Shown piece after piece: positions 25,045-34,200 of a DNA stretch of 64,000 nt; the first letter of the stretch is position 1; each line of letters opens with the position of its first letter. Origin of the DNA: Caprella mutica (lineage: Eukaryota > Arthropoda > Malacostraca > Amphipoda > Caprellidae); contig CANNZV010001039.1 in the NCBI GenBank assembly GCA_947561585.1, positions 123,644 through 187,643 on the forward strand. The letters are read 5' to 3'. The position numbers and the translations under genes are program-made. The notes beneath the pieces were generated by a model. That model was given only the letters and a program-made list of their open reading frames with translations. It ran no database searches and was not told the DNA's origin.

Positions 25045-25242
25045 CTAACAACCCTCACTCACCGCTCTCAACCCCACTTCAGGTTGTTTGGCAATGGTTA
25101 TCACCATCCAGATTGGTATCATGAGGAGGGACGAGGAGGTTATCATCCACCCTAATCCTTCCGCCCAAAGGGGGTACTCGTACTTAGTCATACCCTCGAA
25201 CACTAGTCTGTTAACGGACATGTACCAGAAGCCCATGCAGAT
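25045..25242 (-). CDS. SLC6 exon with TM12 (last recognised)
   Basis: Acceptor CATCAG at 25243; in frame from ATC TGC. Encodes the loop after TM11 and TM12 ([20 protein letters not shown]). Two ends are possible: read-through to TAG at 25045-25047, giving a short tail VSEGC, or splicing at a consensus donor GCG|GTGAGT after 25063 (phase 0) to an exon farther left. SLC6 proteins usually have a longer C-terminal tail, which favours splicing; any such exon would lie beyond the split minisatellite and the 8.35-kb insertion. Confidence 0.85.
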   Translation of the reverse strand: MCMGFWYMSVNRLVFEGMTKYEYPLWAEGLGWMITSSSLLMIPIWMVITIAKQPEVGLRAVSEGC

Positions 25243-28200
25243 CTGATGAAAAAGGGAGAGTTGTTATTCGCTATTTTTTACCTAAGTGAATTACAAATGC
25301 ACAAAAAATTATTTGCGAAAAAAAATCAATTTTAAAAAAATCGCCATTTTTTCGAAAAAAAAATTAATATTAAAATTTATATCATATATAGTCAAATAGT
25401 ATTCAAAAGCAACTCTATATTCACTATTGCTATCGTCTGTGTTAAAAAAATTCAAAAATTGATAGTCTGTCCACAGTGAATAATATAGGGTAAGCTCCGT
25501 ATTATAGAACGGTTCCATATCATCGATCAAATAAGAAAAATTATATATAACAATAACGAGTTAATTTAAATCATATTTTTTCTATGATCGAAAATTTGGA
25601 ACTGTTCGATAACTCGAAACTGACCCTATAAAAAGTTATTTAATATCCTCACTGTTATGAATATGAAGAGGGGGGAGACAAACTTCCAGCAGACTATCCA
25701 GTACATGTTGGGGGTGAAACCGAGCATGTGTTTGATGTCGGCGTTGAAACGGTCCAGACCTGCGGGGTAAGGGGGCATAATAGGTGTGATTGTTGGGGAA
25801 AATATGACTTATATTTTAGTTGAATCGTTACCAATTTAGGAATACAAACATTTTAAGGTGTGACTTACCGTAGAACCAGACGACTGCGATGCTCTCGAAC
25901 AGTGCGGACGAGAGGAGAGAAATACCTGCGGTGTAAGTGTCCATCCAGTGGAAGATGTACATACCTCCCTGAAAAGAAACATTCGGGTGAGTTATTATCA
26001 TTCCACAACTTATTAATCTACGGACATTGATACCAGTATTTGAGTTACTTTCAAACCTGAATTGTAAACCTGTATAGTGCCATGGATTATGTTTTATTGA
26101 TATAGGGAGCAGGCATATATATCTTTCATAGAGTTATGATAAACCACACTAGAGAGAGGTAGTAATGCAGCGATTGAGGGACATTGAAAACCTTATTTTG
26201 TTTCAGTTGCTCCATTGAAATTGCCAGTTAAATGACCCCAAAATAAGGAATTTAGCGTCCTGCAAGACGCGATATAATATTGGCCACTGGCTCACCACTT
26301 GATATCTTTATAAAATATTAAATTTTGGTGTTCCCTCTGATATCTAACTAAATATTTTGAAATGTTATGTCCAAACTTTTCCATTATAAATGTAAATATC
26401 TAAATAATATAAATATACAGTATGGGCCACAAAAATATTTCCTCTTTTTCAAATACTTGAAAATCGTTAACCAATATAAACAGGTAAAAACAATTTTCAA
26501 CTGATGGACATAGTTTAAGAACAGGTAAGCAAAGAGTGAGGGTGATTATTTTTGTCATTGCGCAAAGGTTATTCTTAGAGCTAACTCTGTGATTTTACTT
26601 ACTAAAAGGCAGTGAATAAAAGGAAATAGAATTATAATTGTAGACATTTTAATACAAGGTGTACCATTTTAATACTTACCTCTTCCTTAGATACTGTTTG
26701 GAAATAGAACAACTTCAGTGACATTTTGATCTCATCGAAGTTTTCATTCTGAATATTCTCTCTTCGCTTGTTCATTGCATGGTTAAGACCCGCTTCACAC
26801 TTGCATTTTTAACTGCGCGGAAAAAAGCTCTTCCTAAAATGTGATGTGATTTTTCCATCATCGATAAAAAAAAACGCAAGTGTAAACACATTTTAAGAAA
26901 AGCTTTTTTCCGCGGTGTTAAAAATGCAAGTGTGAAGCGGGTCTTAACCATGCAATAAACAAGCGAAGAACGAATATTTAGAGTAAAAAGTTCACGGAGA
27001 TCAAAATGTCACTGAAGTTGTTCTATTTCTTAATAGTTTCTAAGGAAGAAGTGTAAGCACCCTGTATTAAAATGTCTACCATTATAATTTTTTTCCTTTT
27101 ATTCACTGCCTTTTAGTAAGTAAAATCACAGAGTTAACTCTAAGAATAACCTTCGCGCAATGACAAAAATAATCACCCTCACTCTTTGCTTACCTGTTCT
27201 TAAACTATGTCCATCAGTTGAAAATTGTTTTTAATTGTTTATAGTACAATAAGAGGCGGAGAAAAAGATACCAAGATACAGTTTTTTCGTTCATTAGTTA
27301 ATGATTTATAAGTATTTGAAAAAGCGGAAACATTTTTGTGGCCCATACTGTATATATTGAATCTTTTATATCAATTAGTAATTATGATACCTGCAGGTAT
27401 CATGAATATATTCCTTTATCATGGATACATGATAGTATCATGGATACATGATAGTATCATGGATACATGATAGTATCATGGATACATGATAGTATCATGG
27501 ATACATGATGGTATCATGGATACATGATAGTATCATGGATACATGATGGTATCATGGATACATGTTGGTATCATGGATACATGATGGTATTATAGATTTT
27601 TTAGGTATCATTGATACGAATTATAATTCCAATTAAATTTTACATTTTTTTCTTATGTTTGGAAATGTGTAACCAATCAATAGCTCAGGAATAACCCTAC
27701 CAACATGCGCTGCCTATCCTTTCTAGTTTTGACTCACATGACAGAAATTGAGGATAGAAACGAGGAAAGAAGAGGCAACCACAATGAAGGTGAAGATTTC
27801 CCTCCTAATCACTTTGCGTCCGAATGTCTCCCTCAACTCGTCCAGCAGACCTGTGATCACACATTCCAGCCCTCCCATCTGGAACGGGAATTAAGAACGA
27901 CAATTAGTACACGAAAAAAATACGAGTCAAATTGACTTAAAATTTGAGTTCTCAGTTCGTCACAAAATCGGCTTTAAAATGTGAGTCAATTTGACTCATT
28001 CTAGAATTTCACTCAAGAATAAGAGTCATATTGACTACTAATTCATAGTCAGATTGACTCAGGTAGAGTCAATCAAGTAAAAAGACTCCAATATTGGAAT
28101 TTTACCAGCCTTGACTCAAGCGATGAGTCAGGTTGACTCGCAATTATTTCTCAGTGTAGGTAAAAACTAGCACTTTGACTACAGTTGGGTCCTGAGAAGG

Positions 28201-31200
28201 TGATAGTGTGACTTTCACGGTGATAGTGTGACTTTCACGGTGATAGTGTGACTTTCACGGTGATAGTGTGACTTTCAGGTTAACTGGTTTTAGTTCAGAA
28301 GATAGGAAGGCATGTACCGGATGGTATACATTTATACCAAACGTAGTCAACGAATTTTTTTTATTGAAAAAGGTCCCCCTGCCAGAAGAAGCAGACCTTC
28401 GTAAAAATAATAAAAACGTTTTATAATTCAACTGATTAGACAACGTCCTTAAATTTTAGTCAATTTGTTTTAAATGTATAAAATTAAAGGAAATGGAAAC
28501 ACTTCTTCAAAACGAACAAACGATGCAATTGTTTATAATTATGAAAATTGTCAAAAGCAATGAACTATTCTTACACCAGAGTCGAGACCCAGCATGATGA
28601 GCATCACGAAGAACAAGATGGACCAGATTTGAGAGAAAGGAAGCGTGGCCACTGCTTCTGGATACACTTGGAACACAAGACCAGGACCTGAGTAAATAAA
28701 AGAGATTCAGTGAGTTTCTCATTCAATCTAATTAACATAAAACTGTTAAAATTTTTGTTGGTAAGTTACGATTTGTCGGTAGGTTTATCATCTTCAGTCA
28801 TATATGAAAAAACAGTAGAATAATCAATTCAATTTTTATATCGTTTATTCCTGTATGACCGAAGATGTGAAACCGAAAGACAATTCGTAACATCTATCTA
28901 GTAACTGGAACATTTTAAAACATCATATATCTTAATTTAACAAAATTTCCTATCTAATTAGAATGGAAATATGTTAAAAGCATCAGGAAGTTTTGAAGAT
29001 TCGATAAGTCACAACTTGATAAAAAAAACCTAAAAGTCCCCGGTAACTTCCTAGTTCACGTCCCTATTTCGTTTAGGGACGTGAACTAGGAACCCATCCA
29101 AATACTCCCTAAATGTCCTATTTTAAGTCCCTAGTTTATTTATGACTCTTATATTTGATTTAATAGGGTAAGTTACGAATTATCGGTCAGTACTACATCT
29201 TCGGTCATAAAAGAAAAAACAATATAGTAATTATTATTATTACACAGTGCTATCTAATACTTCTGCAAACCCAAGTTCACAAAATTATTAGATAGCACTG
29301 TATAATAATTATAATTTTTATATTGTGTTTCTTATATGACCGAAGATATAGTTTGACCGATAATTCGTAACTTATCCTATTAAGTTTTCAACCAATAAGA
29401 AAACGTGGATAAAAAATATGTAAATTCATCGTTTTCTTGCCCCTCACCATCAGTGGCCACCTTATCTATGGGCATAGACTGTTTGTGTGCCATGTAACCG
29501 AGGTAGGTGAAGATCACCAGTCCCGAGTAGAAGCTGGTGAAGGCATTCACCACACTGGTGATGAGGCAGTCCCTGTAACAGTTGTTGGAGAACTGGTTGT
29601 AGGAGGCATAGGCCAGGTGCACCCCGAAACCTGCCCCCACCGAGAAGAACACCTGTACAGCTGCGTCGTACCAAACCTGTGGGAAAAGAATGGAACTAAA
29701 AAAAATATTCCAAATTTTGGAAGCCAGCTATTTTCAATAAAATAATGAAAATAACGTAGAAAAAATAACGGATTAATTAAAAATAAGAGAAATAAAACAA
29801 TTAAATAATAATGATCTTCCTGTCGTAAAATAATCTACCTTTATGAATAATTTTATATAACTAAATTCACAAACTAGACTATATATGGATAATTCCTACA
29901 ATAACTAATACATTAAGCAGATGTTTGATGACGTCATCAACTGACAGATGTTTGATGACGTCAGACGGTGACACCTGTGAACAGTGACGTCACAAAGTCA
30001 TTTAGCAACTCTGATACACCTGTTCCCCGAGTGCCAAAGTTTCCCGTAGGAATAACATTGTACTACATAAAAGTTAGGTGGTACTATTAAAATGAGGGAA
30101 TTAATGCATAGAAAAGAGCATTAATATAGTAAATGCGTATATTAAACATTAGTTAATGTGAATTGGTAACATTTAATAAGGATAAGTTCCAAGTTAATGA
30201 ACTGTTCAACATTTTTGGTCATATAATAAAAAGTATATAATACTTATTATTTAATCGTCCTTTTAATTGCTATATATTCTTTTCAAGATGATCGAAAATA
30301 TGGAATAATCCGATAACTCGTAAGTTACCCTACTAACTTATAAAGAGATTTTAGTATTGTTTATTGGTACAAAACTGTATTATCAAATATTATTTCTGTT
30401 TCAAATTTTTTTATTTTTAATTCTTTTTCTTTATATATACATTTGGTATAATTGAAAATTAATTTAATGTAACTATATTCAATACACTATAATTTACAAA
30501 CAAAGAAGAATTTTCTCAAACGCTCCCACGAAATGTATTTTGATGTATGAATTGAGAGAGAAATAACAACCCCACACTTCATATCTCAACCCCACACTTC
30601 ATATCTCAACCCCGCACTTCATATCTCAACCCCGCACTTCATATCTCAACCCCACACTTCATATCCCAACCCCACACTTCATATCTCAACCCCGCACTTC
30701 ATATCTCAACCCCGCACTTCATATCTCAACCCCACACTTCATATCCCAACCCCACACTTCATATCTCAACCCCACACTTCATATCTCAACCCCATACTTC
30801 ATATCTCAACCCCACACTTCATATCTCAACCCCACACTTCATATCTCAACCCCACACTTCATATCTCAACCCCGCACTTCATATCTCAACCCCACACTTC
30901 ATATCTCAACCCCACACTTCATATCCCAACCCCACACTTCATATCTCAACCCCACACTTCATATCTCAACCCCATACTTCATATATCAACCCCACACTTC
31001 ATATCTCAACCCCACACTTCATATCTCAACCCCACACTTCATATCTCAACCCCACACTTCATATCTCAACCCCACACTTCATATCTCAACCCCCCACTTC
31101 ATATCTCAACCCCACACTTCATATCTCAACCCCACACTTCATATCTCAACCCCACACTTCATATCCCAACCCCTCACTTCATATCCCAACCTCTCACTTC

Positions 31201-34200
31201 ATATCTCAACCCCGCACTTCATATCTCAACCCCACACTTCATATCTCAACCCCACACTTCATATCTCAACCCCGCACTTCATATCTCAACCCCACACTTC
31301 ATATCTCAACCCCACACTTCATATCTCAACCCCACACTTCATATCTCAACCCCACACTTCATATCTCAACCCCACACTTCATATCTCAACCCCACACTTC
31401 ATATACCATCTTCCTCACTAACTAACTTCAAAGTCTTCACAAAAAGATTCTTTCAAGCTAACTTGCTAAGGCGTTTAGTTAACTTACAAATAAGCTATCT
31501 ACAGTCTTCACAGATAATTAAAATCAGTGGCATTATTACCAATAAAGATAGGTAGCTTTGTTAAACACTTCTATAAGATTATTATGTTAAATACACTACA
31601 ATATATAATGATTTAATTTCAGTTTTATATTATTCATTAACTAGTGTACCAGTCTACTGGTAGGCGTTATTTATGATTAACCAGTGTACCAGTATTCACT
31701 GGTATAGAGTATTTACGTTTCGTCGATGAAATTATTACTTTATTTTGATATGTCCACCGGCCATTTATGTTCACAGTTTCAAAGTAGTCGTCATCTATTT
31801 CTTGTCATCTTTATTGAGTTTTTCAAAGTAATCTTCATACATTTATATACAAATAAAAGTTTAAGACTCAATTGCCGTCATGTAGTTTGTTGTATCCGCT
31901 AGTTTATTGTACTGCACAGTTCATGATTGTTGTTCAATATCCTCTTAACGAAACTTCGTTGACGTGACGTCCTGTCGACGAAATATCTGTCGACAATAGT
32001 CCTTAGGAGAAATTTTTGCCAACCCTTTTAGGTGTTATAATCTATTAACTAGTGTACCAGTGTACTGGTAGGTATTATTATCTATTAACTAGTGTACCAG
32101 TGTAGTGGTAGGTATTATTATCTATTAACTAGTGTACCAGTGTAGTGGTAGGTATAATTATCTATTAACTAGTGTACCAGTGTAATGGTAGGTATTATTA
32201 TCTATTAACTAGTGTACCAGTGTAATGGTAGGTATTATTATCTATTAACTAGTGTACCAGTGTAGTGGTAGGTATTATTATCTATTAACTAGTTTACCTG
32301 TGTACTGGTAGTTATTACCTGTATGTTGCCCAGGGCAGACAGGGAAGGCTGTAAGAAGTAGATGACTCCATCACCGGCACCTGGGAGCATCATACCCCTA
32401 ATGAGCAGCACCGTAAGAATGGCATAGGGAGCCGTAGCTGTGACCCACACAACCTTACCTAGAGAGAGAAACATTAGTGATCTATGTACTTACCTAGAGA
32501 AAAACACTAGTGATCTATGTACCTACCTAGAGAGAAAAACATTAGTGATCTATGTACCTACCTAGATAGAAAAGACCTCAGTGATCTATGTACCTACCTA
32601 GATAGAAAAGACCTTAGTGATCTATGTACCTACCTAGAGAGAAAAGACCTTAGTGATCTATGTACCTACCTAGAGAGAAACATTAGTGATCTATGTACCT
32701 ACTTAGAGAGAAAAGACATTAGTGATCTATGTACCTACCTAGAGAGAGAAACATTAGTGATCTATGTACCTACCTACCTACCTGATCTATGTACCTACCT
32801 AGATAGAAAAGACATTAGTGATCTATGTACCTACCTAGAGAGAAAAGACCTTAGTGATCTATGTACCTACCTAGAGAGAAACATTAGTGATCTATGTACC
32901 TACTTAGAGAGAAAAAACATTAGTGATCTATGTACCTACCTAAAGAGAAAACACACTAGTGATCTATGTACCTACCTTGAGAGAAAACACATTAGTGATC
33001 TATGTACCTACTTAGAGAGAAAAGACATTATTTATCTATGTACCTACTTAGAGAGAAAATACATTAGTGATCTATGTACTTACTTAGAGAGAAAACACAT
33101 TAGTGATCTATGTACCTACCTAGAGAGAAAAGACATTAGTGATCTATGTACCTACCTAGAGAGAAAAGACATTAGTGATCTATATACCTACCTAGAGAGA
33201 AAACACACTAGTGATCTATGTACCTACCTTGAGAGAAAACACAATAGTGATCTATGTACCTACCTAGAGAGAAAAGACTTTAGTGATCTATGTACTTACC
33301 TAGAGAATAAAAAGACATTAGTGACCTATGTACTTACTTAGAGAGAAAACACATTAGTGATCTATGTACATACTTAGAGATAAAACACATTAGTGATCTA
33401 TGTACCTACTTAGAGATAAAACACATTAGTGATTTATGTCCTACATAGAGAGAGAAAAGACATATTAGTGTTCTATGTGATAAACCAGTCAATGAATGCT
33501 ATTTTGCTTAATACTCAATACAATAATAATCATAAAAATAAATAAACGACGGCTAAATGACCTTCCCGCATTCTGCGAAGGTAATTATACCAGTAAGGGT
33601 AAATTCGAGTTACTGTACGGTTCCACATTTACGAACATGTAAGAGAAAATATATAATAATAAAAAACCGAGTCACGGATTCCAATCGAAACAAGAGATAA
33701 ATAATATTAATAATATACTTTTCACTTTCAAGTTCCACAATGTGAAACAGTTCGATAATTAAAATAAAAACTAAAGGTTTTGGTTATTGAATTATTTTTT
33801 ACTCTTGTTTAATAAGACAACATTTCTATTAAAAACAAGAAGAATAAAATCTTTGCAGAAGAGGGAACATGAACCACGACTTACCAGAAGATTTTACTCC
33901 TTTGAAGAGTGATAGGTAGAGTAGAGAGTAGGTGATGAAGCCACAGAGTATGAGGCTGGGGTTAGGAGTACCTATGTCATCAAAGCCATCACTCTTATCC
34001 ATCTGCAGCACCACGATACTGAAACACAACCCCCATTAGTGTGCTATCTGATATCTAGTGACTTGTAAGTTGTACTTACGATAACTGAAGCAATGCGAAG
34101 ATTCTAGATTGTACCAGCGATGATCTTAAAAGATCGCTGCATGTAAAACTTACCATCAGGTAGCTTTAAAGTCCTCTATCTAGTCTTTGCGGACCAATCA

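Noticed and set aside
24235..25051. Frames of over 260 codons on both strands (DVREY, SYSLT, FPYVI), and the like at 15398-15963
   Set aside because: By-products of the 15-bp minisatellite; equal openness on both strands argues against coding.
28574..28577. Donor of the TM8 exon at the first GT (after TCTG)
   Set aside because: It breaks the frame into the TM9 exon. The second GT (GGT|GTAAG) has a better consensus and gives the expected LGLDSGMGGLE junction.
32517..33341. 274-codon plus-strand frame of [12 protein letters not shown] repeats
   Set aside because: It is the antisense of the 36-bp repeat in the transporter intron; the period is a multiple of three. Not a repeat protein gene.
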